From the NCBI RefSeq assembly GCF_003096015.2, contig NZ_CP029185.2, positions 2,080,001 to 2,144,000 of the forward strand: a stretch of DNA of 64,000 nt. Reading direction: 5' to 3'. The notes under the pieces were generated by a model. The model ran no database searches. It was not told the DNA's origin and saw only the letters and a list, made by a program, of their open reading frames with translations. Every line of letters starts with the position of its first letter. The first letter of the stretch is position 1. The stretch is from Limnobaculum parvum (GTDB lineage: Bacteria > Pseudomonadota > Gammaproteobacteria > Enterobacterales > Enterobacteriaceae). This document shows positions 45,324 through 55,200 of this stretch, in pieces. The translations under genes and the position numbers were made by a program.

Positions 45324-46757
45324 ATGCGAGTTTTACACGCATGTTCTGAGCTATATCCGCTATTAAAAACGGGAGGTCTGGCTGATGTGCTCGGTGCCCT
45401 TCCCGCGGCTCAGATTGCCACAGGGGCTGATGTTCGCCTGCTGATGCCCGGCTTTCCCGCCCTGCTAAAAGGGGTTGGTAAAACGTCATTGGTCACCGAA
45501 CAGGAGACCTTTGCCGGTAAAATAACCCTACGTTATGGCACCTATAATAACGTGGGAATCTATCTGATTGATGCTCCACATCTTTACGATCGTCCCGGTA
45601 GTCCTTATCACGACGGAGCCCAACATGAGTACGCTGATAACTATAAACGCTTCGCGTTGTTAGGTTGGGTCGCCTGTGAACTGGCGTGCGGTATTGACTT
45701 TTACTGGCAACCAGAAATTGTTCACGCCCACGACTGGCATGCCGGATTGGCGGGTGCCTATCTGGCCGCGCGAGGCTACCCGGCTCGCTCAGTATTTACC
45801 GTGCATAATCTGGCCTATCAGGGGCAATTTTCTGCCCGACATTTGTATGAACTTCAGCTTCCCTCTCACTTTATGCAGCCTGACGGACTGGAGTTTTATG
45901 GGCAAATATCCTATCTCAAAGCAGGTCTTTACTATGCTGATATGATCACCGCTGTCAGCCCAACTTACGCCAAAGAAATAACCCGGTCAGAATACGGTTT
46001 CGGCATGGAAAACCTGCTTGAGCAGCGTCAGCATCACGGCAAATTAACCGGCATTCTTAATGGCGTTGATTATCAGATATGGAACCCATTAACCGACTCA
46101 CTGCTGCCGGAGAGCTATCACGCCAGAAAAATGACGGGGAAAGCGACATGTAAAGCGGTGCTGCAACATCAACATGGACTGACAGTCACCCCGGACGCGC
46201 CGTTATTTAGTGTCGTCAGTCGCCTAAGCAGTCAAAAGGGTCTGGATCTGCTGTTAGCGTCGCTGCCAAAACTGGTCGCGCTAGGTGGTCAGCTCATCTT
46301 GTTAGGTAGCGGTGACGCTTACCTACAGGATGCCTATCTAGATATGGCTAAGCAGTACCCTAAACAGGTAGCCGTGCATATCGGTTATGACGAGTCACTG
46401 GCCCATAACATCATTGGCGCAGCAGATGTCATTCTGGTTCCCAGCCGTTTTGAGCCCTGTGGGCTGACTCAGCTTTATGGACTGAAATACGGCACCCTCC
46501 CACTGGTCAGATGTACCGGAGGCTTGGCGGATACCGTTATTGATTGCTCACTGGAAAATCTGGCGGATAAATTAGCCACCGGCTTTGTATTCCGCGACAG
46601 TCAGGTAAATGAATTAAACGATGCCATTCGACGAGTCTTTGCCCTTTGGGCTGAGCCAGTGAAGTGGCGTCGAGTCCAGCGTCAGGCTATGACGATGGAC
46701 TTTAGCTGGGATATTGCCGCTGCGAAATACTTAACCATGTATCAACATTTAAGTTAG
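45324..46757 (+). CDS. glgA: Glycogen synthase
   Basis: GlgA extends glycogen from ADP-glucose (GT5 family). The 477 residues equal the E. coli length. The N-terminal KTGGLADVLGALP at 15-27 is the ADP-glucose binding motif, with HAHDWHAGLA near 134, the SRLSSQKGLDLL block near 300 and the C-terminal VPSRFEPCGLTQLYGLKYGTLPLVRCTGGL near 374-404. Fourth gene of the glg operon. Confidence 0.96.
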   Translation: MRVLHACSELYPLLKTGGLADVLGALPAAQIATGADVRLLMPGFPALLKGVGKTSLVTEQETFAGKITLRYGTYNNVGIYLIDAPHLYDRPGSPYHDGAQHEYADNYKRFALLGWVACELACGIDFYWQPEIVHAHDWHAGLAGAYLAARGYPARSVFTVHNLAYQGQFSARHLYELQLPSHFMQPDGLEFYGQISYLKAGLYYADMITAVSPTYAKEITRSEYGFGMENLLEQRQHHGKLTGILNGVDYQIWNPLTDSLLPESYHARKMTGKATCKAVLQHQHGLTVTPDAPLFSVVSRLSSQKGLDLLLASLPKLVALGGQLILLGSGDAYLQDAYLDMAKQYPKQVAVHIGYDESLAHNIIGAADVILVPSRFEPCGLTQLYGLKYGTLPLVRCTGGLADTVIDCSLENLADKLATGFVFRDSQVNELNDAIRRVFALWAEPVKWRRVQRQAMTMDFSWDIAAAKYLTMYQHLS

Positions 46758-46941
46758 CTTTTCCTTGCATTGCTGAAATATTAAGCGATAACTTAAATAT
46801 AGACCGCATGGATATACCATTTAAAACCTAGCTGGGTTTCAAACCATGAAACCCAATGATTGATGACTAAAATTTACAGGGCCTCTGGCAAAAAATGGAT
46901 TTGCCCTCAACGCTGACACATCCACAATATGGACAAAACCT

Positions 46942-49389
46942 ATGTCTTCACAATTTAATTTTGAAACACCAGAAGAACGTATTCGGAACCTAAAGAATTC
47001 CATTCAGGAAAAATTGAAGTTTGTCATTGGTAAAGAACCTGCTTTGGCAACAGTACATGATTGGTTGAATGCTATCTCGTTTTCCGTGCGAGACCTGATG
47101 GTTGAACGCTGGCTGAGATCAACTCGCGCACACTTCTCCCAGTCGGGTCGTCGCGTCTCTTACCTATCAATGGAGTTTCTGATTGGTAGAACCCTGTCTA
47201 ACTCACTTTTAAACCTCGGTATTTATGACGATCTGGCACAGGCTCTCGACAGCATGGGCTTTAATCTGGAGCAGTTAATTAACGAAGAGGACGATCCGGG
47301 GCTGGGCAACGGTGGTCTAGGTCGTCTGGCTGCCTGCTTCCTCGATTCTCTGGCAACGCTGGGATTACCGGCCCGTGGTTACGGCATTCGTTATGAATAT
47401 GGCATGTTTAAACAGAATATCGTTAACGGACAGCAGGCGGAATCCCCGGATAACTGGCTAGAATACGGTAACGCTTGGGAATTTCCTCGCCATAATATCC
47501 GTTATAAAGTGTTCTTTGGTGGACGAGTACAAACCGAAGGTAAAACCTCCCACTGGGTAGAAACAGAAGAGATTCTGGCCTGCGCCTACGACCAGATTAT
47601 TCCTGGTTATGATACGGATGCGACCAATACTCTGCGGTTATGGTCAGCGCGTGCCAGTAACGAAATTAACTTGGGTAAGTTTAATCAAGGTGACTATTTT
47701 GCTGCGGTAGAGGATAAGAACAATTCCGAGAACGTATCCCGGGTGCTCTACCCTAACGACTCCACGTCATCAGGGCGTGAGTTGCGCTTGAGCCAAGAGT
47801 ACTTTTTAGTTTCCGCCACGCTACAGGATATCTTGCACGGCCACTGGCTAGCCTATGAAACGTACGACAACCTAGCAGAAAAGGTGGCCATTCACCTGAA
47901 TGATACTCACCCAGTGTTAGCCATTCCTGAATTAATGCGCTTGCTTATCGATAATCATCATTTCAAATGGGAAGATGCTTGGGAGATGACGATTCGTATC
48001 TTCTCCTATACCAACCATACATTGATGAGCGAAGCACTGGAGACCTGGCCGGTGGATATGATGGGAAAAATTTTACCTCGCCACCTGCAAATCATTTTTG
48101 AAATTAACGAATACTTCCTGAATGTGGTTAAAGAGCAGTATCCGGACGATCCTGGTTTATTAAGCCGCGTGTCGCTGATTGATGAATCTAACGGCCGTCG
48201 AATAAGGATGGCATGGCTGGCGGTTATTGGCGGCCATAAGGTCAATGGCGTTTCAGCGCTACACTCCGAGCTGATGGTAAAATCTTTATTTGCCGATTTT
48301 GCTAAAATATTCCCTAACCATTTCTGTAATAAAACCAATGGCGTAACGCCAAGACGTTGGATCGGGCTGGCCAACCGCCCTCTTTCTGAGCTGTTGGATA
48401 AAACCATCGACAAAACTTGGCGCACCGACCTGAGTAAGCTTTCTTATCTGAATGAAGCCATCGACTTCCCCGCGTTTATTGACCAAATCAAACAGGCTAA
48501 ATTGCAGAACAAGAAAAAACTGGCGGAGTATGTGGCAGAAAACCTCAATGTGATCCTCAATCCTAATGCGCTGTTTGATGTGCAGATTAAGCGGATCCAT
48601 GAGTACAAGCGCCAACTCCTTAATTTGCTACAGGTTATCACCCGCTACAACCGCATTTTGCAGTCTCCTGATGCTGACTGGGTACCTAGAGCCGTCATTT
48701 TTGCCGGTAAAGCTGCTTCATCTTACGTTAACGCAAAGCTGATTATTCATCTGATCAACGATGTGGCGAAAGTGATAAACAACGATGCGCGCATCAACAA
48801 CAAGCTCAAGGTGGTATTTATTCCTAACTACAGCGTGAGCTTGGCGCAGATGATCATTCCGGCTGCCGACCTGTCTGAGCAAATCTCTCTAGCTGGCACA
48901 GAAGCATCCGGCACCAGTAACATGAAGTTCGCCATGAACGGTGCACTAACCATTGGTACCCTCGACGGTGCTAACGTGGAAATGAAAGAGCATGTGGGTG
49001 ATGACAATATCTTTATTTTCGGCAACACCACCGAGCAAGTTGATATGCTGCGCGCCCGTGGTTACGACCCGCGTAAAATCTACGAACAGGATATGGAGTT
49101 GAATCAGGTATTAAATCAAATCGCTACCGGCGTGTTTAATCCTGAGGATCCTCACCGCTACGGTGCCCTGTTTGATTCGCTGGTTAATTTCGGAGATTAC
49201 TATCAGCTGCTGGCGGATTACCGTGCTTATGTGGATATGCAAGATGAGGTGGATAAACTTTATCGCAAGCCAAACCTCTGGGCACGCAAAGCGGCGCTGA
49301 ATATTGCCAATATGGGCTATTTCTCCTCTGACCGTACCATTCAGGAGTACGCGGAAGAGATTTGGGAAATTAAGCCTACGAAACTATAA
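46942..49389 (+). CDS. glgP: Glycogen phosphorylase
   Basis: GlgP releases glucose 1-phosphate from glycogen (GT35). The 815 residues equal the E. coli length. The signature is EASGTSNMKFAMNGALTIGTLDGAN near 655-680 with the pyridoxal-phosphate Lys; DDPGLGNGGLGRLAACFLDS near 112 and HLNDTHP near 318 are also intact. It lies 184 bases after glgA, a longer gap than others in the operon, which leaves room for a separate promoter. Confidence 0.96.
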   Translation: MSSQFNFETPEERIRNLKNSIQEKLKFVIGKEPALATVHDWLNAISFSVRDLMVERWLRSTRAHFSQSGRRVSYLSMEFLIGRTLSNSLLNLGIYDDLAQALDSMGFNLEQLINEEDDPGLGNGGLGRLAACFLDSLATLGLPARGYGIRYEYGMFKQNIVNGQQAESPDNWLEYGNAWEFPRHNIRYKVFFGGRVQTEGKTSHWVETEEILACAYDQIIPGYDTDATNTLRLWSARASNEINLGKFNQGDYFAAVEDKNNSENVSRVLYPNDSTSSGRELRLSQEYFLVSATLQDILHGHWLAYETYDNLAEKVAIHLNDTHPVLAIPELMRLLIDNHHFKWEDAWEMTIRIFSYTNHTLMSEALETWPVDMMGKILPRHLQIIFEINEYFLNVVKEQYPDDPGLLSRVSLIDESNGRRIRMAWLAVIGGHKVNGVSALHSELMVKSLFADFAKIFPNHFCNKTNGVTPRRWIGLANRPLSELLDKTIDKTWRTDLSKLSYLNEAIDFPAFIDQIKQAKLQNKKKLAEYVAENLNVILNPNALFDVQIKRIHEYKRQLLNLLQVITRYNRILQSPDADWVPRAVIFAGKAASSYVNAKLIIHLINDVAKVINNDARINNKLKVVFIPNYSVSLAQMIIPAADLSEQISLAGTEASGTSNMKFAMNGALTIGTLDGANVEMKEHVGDDNIFIFGNTTEQVDMLRARGYDPRKIYEQDMELNQVLNQIATGVFNPEDPHRYGALFDSLVNFGDYYQLLADYRAYVDMQDEVDKLYRKPNLWARKAALNIANMGYFSSDRTIQEYAEEIWEIKPTKL

Positions 49390-49434
49390 CTTATCCAATA
49401 AAATCGCTGGAACTACCGGCTTCAGACTCAACGG

Positions 49435-49466
49435 ATCTTCCGGCACAAATTAAGGTGCCGGAAGAT
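49435..49466 (+). terminator. 12-bp hairpin after glgP
   Basis: ATCTTCCGGCAC pairs perfectly with GTGCCGGAAGAT around an 8-base loop, about 45 bases after the glgP stop. There is no T tract. Confidence 0.6.
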
Positions 49467-49565
49467 AATCAGTACATCACTATCGAGCAGTGATCTGGAT
49501 GGAATTTGTTCTGGTAAAAAGCTGTTAGCATCTCTGTCATTTATCGATAATCTCAGGAATACGTT

Positions 49566-50042
49566 ATGAATATCACCATCGAAAATCGGGAAACTGTTAC
49601 CGTTTACGGTATCAGCCACTGTGGCCCCTATCCTGAAATCTATAAGGCGTTTAATGCCCTTTGGGACTGGGCATTAGCGGAAGATCTCACTACGCAGGTC
49701 AAATCAGCCATTGCCATTTACCACGACAACCCAAATGTTAAAGCCCCGGCACAGTGTCGTTCCGATGCCTGCTTGCAGTTCGAACATCCGTTGTCAGACC
49801 AGCAGCTATCCGAAATTGTCAGGCCCGTTATGATAACCGGTGGATGTTACGCCACCTATCGCCATATCGGCCCTTACTCAGCCCTTGAGCCGGTTTATAA
49901 CGAGTTTTATCACCATTGGCTCCCTACTAGTGATTTCCAAAAAACCAGCCAACCTTCGTTTGAAGTGTATCGAAATAACCCAATGGAAACGCCAGAAGAA
50001 CAACTGATAACCGATATCTATTTTCCAGTGACCGGTAAATAG
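49566..50042 (+). CDS. GyrI/SbmC-like small-molecule-binding domain protein
   Basis: A 158-residue single-domain protein of the GyrI-like/SbmC family. Typical features are the paired motifs GISHCGPYPEIYKAFNAL near 15 and YRHIGPYSALEPVYNEFYHHWLP near 99, the YHDNP loop, and the C-terminal FEVYRNNP...EEQLITDIYFPV. E. coli SbmC protects DNA gyrase from microcin B17 and other inhibitors; other family members bind drugs or are ligand domains of regulators. Which role applies here cannot be told. It lacks a DNA-binding domain. It seems monocistronic and converges with putP. Confidence 0.75.
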   Translation: MNITIENRETVTVYGISHCGPYPEIYKAFNALWDWALAEDLTTQVKSAIAIYHDNPNVKAPAQCRSDACLQFEHPLSDQQLSEIVRPVMITGGCYATYRHIGPYSALEPVYNEFYHHWLPTSDFQKTSQPSFEVYRNNPMETPEEQLITDIYFPVTGK

Positions 50043-50101
50043 CTGGAGAACCGTGAAGCCCAATGGATATCATGCGGTTACGCAATTCAATAATTTTGAA
50101 T

Positions 50102-50127
50102 AAAAAAATGGCGCCATCTGGCGCCAG
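50102..50127 (-). terminator. Rho-independent terminator of putP
   Basis: TGGCGCC and GGCGCCA form a stem around a 4-base loop. Read on the minus strand it is followed by seven T. It lies about 20 bases after the putP stop. Confidence 0.85.
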
Positions 50128-50147
50128 AAATAAAGCACATCAATGAA

Positions 50148-51638
50148 TTATTCTTTTTCGCTCTGAAACTCTTTTTCAGCTTCATTAAAGCGAGCAATCA
50201 TTTTTTCTGTTGGCTGACTGCCAATTTTACTGAAAATAGCAATGGCGATACAAGCAAAGATAAAGCCCGGGATAATTTCATACAGGTTAAACCACCCATA
50301 CTGTTTCCAAATCAGTACCGTTGCCGCACCAACCACCATACCGGCCAGAGCACCATTTCTTGTCATACCTGACCAGATAACTGACAGCAAGATCACCGGG
50401 CCAAAAGCGGCACCAAAACCCGCCCAAGCATAAGCCACTAGGCCCAATACTCGATTATCAGGATTAGCGGCTAACACAATAGCAATCACCGCAACCAGCA
50501 ATACCATCAGACGACCGACCCACACCAGCTCTTTCTGGCTGGCATTTTTACGCAAAAATGCCTTATAGAAATCTTCCGTTAATGCACTGGAGCACACTAA
50601 CAGTTGGCAGCTCAGAGTACTCATGACCGCCGCCAGAATAGCCGACAGAAGAATACCGGCAATCCACGGATTAAATAATAGTTTAGCCAGCTCAATAAAC
50701 ACTCGCTCGCCGTTTTCACTCACATTTCCCGCTAACGTCGGGTTATTAGAGAAGAATGCGATACCAAAGAAGCCAACGGCCACCGCCCCACCCAAACAGA
50801 AAATCATCCAGGTCATACTGATACGGCGGGCATTATGAATCACATGGTGAGAATCTGCTGCCATAAAACGCGCCAAAATATGCGGTTGCCCAAAGTAACC
50901 TAAACCCCAGCCCAACAAAGAGAGAATGGCGACAAAGTTCAAACCTTTAAACATATCCAGATATTCCGGATTTTTCGCTGCAATCACAATCATTGAGCTG
51001 TCGATACCTCCCACCGCGATAATCACCATCACGGGCGTCAGAATCAAAGCAAAAATCATCAGTGATGCCTGAACGGTATCTGTCCAGCTAACAGCAAGAA
51101 ACCCTCCTATAAAGGTATAGGCTATAGTTGCTGCCGCGCCAACCCATAATGCTGTTTTATAGTCCATATCGAAGGTACTTTCGAACAGTCGAGCACCAGC
51201 AACTACCCCGGAAGCACAGTAAATAGTGAAGAAAATTAAAATGACTACCGCAGAAAAAATTCGTAAAACACGACTTTTATCTTCAAAACGAGTGGTGAAA
51301 TAATCCGGCAGCGTTAAAGCATTATGGTTAATCTCGGTATGAACCCGTAAACGACCGGCAACAATACGCCAGTTCAGGTAAGCACCAATAGTTAAACCAA
51401 TAGCAATCCAGCTCTCCGAGATACCTGATAGATAGATAGCACCCGGCAAGCCCATTAACAGCCATCCGCTCATGTCCGAAGCACCGGCAGATAATGCGGT
51501 AACAAAACTCCCCAGACGACGACCACCTAAAATGTAATCACCAAAGTTGTTAGTTGCCCGATAGGCCGCTAATCCAATAATAATCATTCCCACGATATAG
51601 ACCACAAAGGTCACTAACATTGGCATGCTGGCGCTCAT
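50148..51638 (-). CDS. putP: Sodium/proline symporter
   Basis: PutP imports proline with Na+ for use as carbon and nitrogen source. The 496-residue SSS-family protein aligns with E. coli PutP along its length: ALSAGASDMSGWLLMGLPGA near 45-65 (Na+ and proline sites), LTLPDYFTTRFEDKSR, FGQPHILARFMAADSHH and STLSCQLLVCSSALTEDFY near 340. I choose ATG 51638 (MSASMPMLV), after GGAGAG; the frame extends 14 codons upstream without homology. It diverges from putA. Confidence 0.95.
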   Translation of the reverse strand: MSASMPMLVTFVVYIVGMIIIGLAAYRATNNFGDYILGGRRLGSFVTALSAGASDMSGWLLMGLPGAIYLSGISESWIAIGLTIGAYLNWRIVAGRLRVHTEINHNALTLPDYFTTRFEDKSRVLRIFSAVVILIFFTIYCASGVVAGARLFESTFDMDYKTALWVGAAATIAYTFIGGFLAVSWTDTVQASLMIFALILTPVMVIIAVGGIDSSMIVIAAKNPEYLDMFKGLNFVAILSLLGWGLGYFGQPHILARFMAADSHHVIHNARRISMTWMIFCLGGAVAVGFFGIAFFSNNPTLAGNVSENGERVFIELAKLLFNPWIAGILLSAILAAVMSTLSCQLLVCSSALTEDFYKAFLRKNASQKELVWVGRLMVLLVAVIAIVLAANPDNRVLGLVAYAWAGFGAAFGPVILLSVIWSGMTRNGALAGMVVGAATVLIWKQYGWFNLYEIIPGFIFACIAIAIFSKIGSQPTEKMIARFNEAEKEFQSEKE

Positions 51639-51935
51639 GCAACTCTCCACTTTCATTATTTTAAAATATTCAGTTAACATTTTTCATCGCTGTTACGGGG
51701 TGCCCTAAACCGATTCTGATTAAACAGAAGCGGGAGCGAAGTTATCCCGATGTCTCACCACTGCCAGAGAACGGAGCGCGGTATAGGATATAGATTAAAA
51801 CGCGAATTTAAAGTATTACCTGTAATTCTGCTCGTCTTAAATCCTAGTCAACAAAATAAAAGATTCACAATATAATTAACAATTAAATTACATTTATGTT
51901 ACAGCAGATCACATTTATAAAATTATTGTTCTGTC

Positions 51936-51941
51936 TGCAAC
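51936..51941. promoter_or_regulatory. PutA operator-like motif 1
   Basis: TGCAAC, the complement of the GTTGCA core bound by the PutA ribbon-helix-helix domain. Confidence 0.5.
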
Positions 51942-52083
51942 ACAATGTCCTGCCAAACCGTCATGTACAAAAGCTCGAAATTATCCATATCTTATCAATA
52001 GATTACAAGCATCTTCCAGATATTCCAAAAAATAGCATTTAAATAGAATTATTCACTATCATGGATCGAGATCACATAATAGG

Positions 52084-52111
52084 TGCAACCATATTAAAAC
52101 AAAGTTGCAAC
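52084..52111. promoter_or_regulatory. PutA operator-like motifs 2 and 3
   Basis: TGCAAC at 52084-52089 and GTTGCAAC at 52104-52111 lie 20 bp apart, two helical turns, so two PutA dimers could bind the same face. Confidence 0.6.
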
Positions 52112-52155
52112 ATTAAGGTTTTACTGCCTATTCTCAGTGAGCGATAATTTTTCAA

Positions 52156-52161
52156 TGCAAC
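52156..52161. promoter_or_regulatory. PutA operator-like motif 4
   Basis: TGCAAC about 120 bp before the putA start codon. Confidence 0.5.
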
Positions 52162-52281
52162 ATAACCATTTATCTATTTTTCGATGTTATGACGCTTTTT
52201 TCGATCTGAATTATTCAGCGGCACGAGCGAAGCTTATATTAGTAACCACCTGATGTTGATTACGGGCGTAGAGGAAATAAA

Positions 52282-55200
52282 ATGGGAATGACCACCATGG
52301 GCGTCAAACTTGATGAAGCGACACGCGACCGAATAAAAAAAGCGGCACAAACTCTGGATCGCACTCCTCACTGGTTGATTAAACAGTCTATTTTCAATTA
52401 TTTAGAGCAGTTGGAACAGGGTAACATGCCCTTCGAGCTGTCTGCCAATGAGCAGGACAACCCGCAAGATGACGATTCGTTGCCAGAACCAGAACCCGCG
52501 CAGGCCTGTCAGCCTTTCCTTGCGTTTGCTGAAAACGTGCAACCTCAATCCGTTAACCGCGCCGCCATTACTGCCGCATATCGTACGCCGGAAACCGAAA
52601 TTATTCCGCGCCTGCTAGAGCAAGCGCGTCTGAACAATGAGCAAAATAATGCAGTTCATCAGCTAGCCTATAAACTTGCCGAGAAGCTACGCGGGCAGAA
52701 AACAGCCATAGGTCGTGCCGGTATGGTTCAGGGATTATTACAAGAGTTTTCACTCTCTTCGTCTGAAGGCGTGGCACTAATGTGCTTAGCAGAGGCGCTG
52801 CTGCGTATTCCAGACAAAGCCACGCGTGATGCACTGATTCGTGACAAAATCAGTAACGGTAACTGGCATTCCCATCTGGGACAAAGCCCTTCCCTGTTTG
52901 TTAATGCAGCAACTTGGGGGCTATTGCTAACCGGGAAGCTGGTTTCTACGCATAATGAGTCTCAACTTTCCTCATCTCTTAATCGAATTATTAGCAAGAG
53001 TGGCGAGCCACTTATCCGCAAAGGTGTGGATATGGCGATGCGTCTGATGGGGGAACAGTTTGTTACCGGAGAAACCATCTCTGAAGCCCTAGCTAACGCC
53101 CACAAGCAGGAAGATAAAGGGTTTCGTTACTCATACGACATGCTGGGTGAAGCGGCGCTGACCGAAGCCGATGCCCAGCGCTATCTTTTTTCTTACCAAC
53201 AGGCGATACATGCCATCGGTAAGGCGGCCAATGGTCGCGGTGTTTACGAAAGTCCAGGAATCTCTATTAAGCTGTCGGCACTTCACCCGCGCTACAGTCG
53301 GGCACAATATGAACGGGTGATGAGCGAACTCTACCCCCGCCTGTTGGAATTGACTCTACTGGCCCACCAATATGATATCGGTCTGAATATTGATGCTGAA
53401 GAGGCAGACCGGCTGGAGATCTCATTAGACTTACTGGAAAGGCTCTGTTTTGAACCGCGTCTAGCCAACTGGAACGGTATTGGCTTTGTGGTTCAGGCCT
53501 ATCAGAAACGTTGTCCTTATGTCATTGACTATCTGATCGAGTTGGCTCACCGCAGCCAGCATCGCCTGATGATCCGTCTGGTAAAAGGCGCTTACTGGGA
53601 CAGTGAAATTAAACGCGCACAAATTGACGGGCTTGAGGGCTATCCGGTGTATACCCGCAAAGTGTATACCGATATCGCCTATCTGGCCTGCGCCCGTAAA
53701 TTGTTGGCGGTACCGGAGGCAATTTATCCACAGTTCGCGACCCATAATGCCCATACCCTCGCCGCGGTGTATCATTTGGCGGGGCCTAACTACTACCCTG
53801 ATCAATATGAGTTCCAGTGTCTGCACGGTATGGGAGAACCGCTCTACTATCACGTGGTTGGTAAACACAGTGACGGTAAGTTACAGCGCCCTTGCCGTAT
53901 TTACGCGCCGGTAGGTACCCATGAAACCCTGCTGGCCTATCTGGTTCGTCGCCTGCTGGAGAATGGTGCCAATACCTCTTTTGTAAATCGTATTGCTGAC
54001 CACAACATCACCCTTGATGAACTGGTGGCCGACCCGGTTAAAGTGATTGAGGCACAGTCCGTAGCAGAAGGTGAGTTGGGTAAACCTCATGCTAAAATTC
54101 CACTACCGCGCAACCTGTATGGCAACGCACGCCTAAACGCCAATGGGTTAGATCTCTCTAATGAACAACGTTTAGCCTCTCTGTCATCTGCATTGTTGGC
54201 TGGCGCGTCTCACGCTTGGTGTGCAGAACCGATGATTGACGGTGAAATCAGTTGCGATATGGCGGCTGAAAACGTCTTTAATCCGGCAGACCATCGCGAC
54301 TGTGTTGGACGGGTCAGAGAGGCAACGGAACAGGATACCGAGCTGGCTATCAACAGCGCGGTTAACTTTGCACCCATTTGGTCGGCAACGCCATCAGAAC
54401 AACGAGCAGAACTACTAAAGCGTACCGCCTCTCTGATGGAAAATCAGTTGCAACCGCTGATTGGCCTGTTGGTCAGAGAGGCAGGAAAAACCGTGAGTAA
54501 TGCGATTGCTGAAGTACGTGAAGCCATCGACTTTCTGCGCTATTACGCCGAGCTGGTACAGTATGACTTTAGCAACGAAACCCATCGTCCTTTAGGCCCA
54601 GTGGTATGCATTAGCCCGTGGAACTTCCCTCTGGCCATTTTTACCGGTCAGGTTGCCGCTGCGTTGGCGGCGGGTAATACGGTATTAGCTAAACCGGCAG
54701 AACAAACGCCATTAGTTGCCGCCCAAGCTATTCGCCTGATGCATCAAGCCGGTATTCCAGCGGGAGCCGTTCAGTTACTGCCCGGTAAAGGAGAAACCAT
54801 TGGTGCCAAACTGGTCAATGATAAGCGTATTCGCGGCGTGATGTTTACAGGTTCAACCGAAGTAGCCATGACGTTACAACGTAACATATCAGGCCGACTG
54901 GATACGCTGGGTCATACAATTCCATTAATTGCCGAAACCGGCGGTTTAAACGCCATGATTGTCGACTCTTCTGCCCTGACGGAACAGGTGGTTAATGATG
55001 TGGTTGCCTCCGCTTTTGATAGCGCGGGACAGCGCTGCTCTGCCCTACGCATTCTCTGCCTTCAGGAAGAAATCGCCGACAAAACCATCACTATGCTGAA
55101 AGGCGCAATGAGCGAATACCGCATGGGCAATCCTGACTGCTTATCCACGGATATCGGCCCAGTGATTGATATTCAGGCTAAAGAGAATATTGAACAGCAT

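Larger units (their letters stand above)
51639..52281. promoter_or_regulatory. Divergent putP-putA control region
   Basis: This 643-bp AT-rich region separates putP and putA. It carries four TGCAAC/GTTGCA motifs, annotated separately, which match the PutA operator core. A TCACA half site at about 51909-51913 with a TGTTA 7 bases upstream resembles a poorly spaced CRP site. No ORF is credible. Confidence 0.6.
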
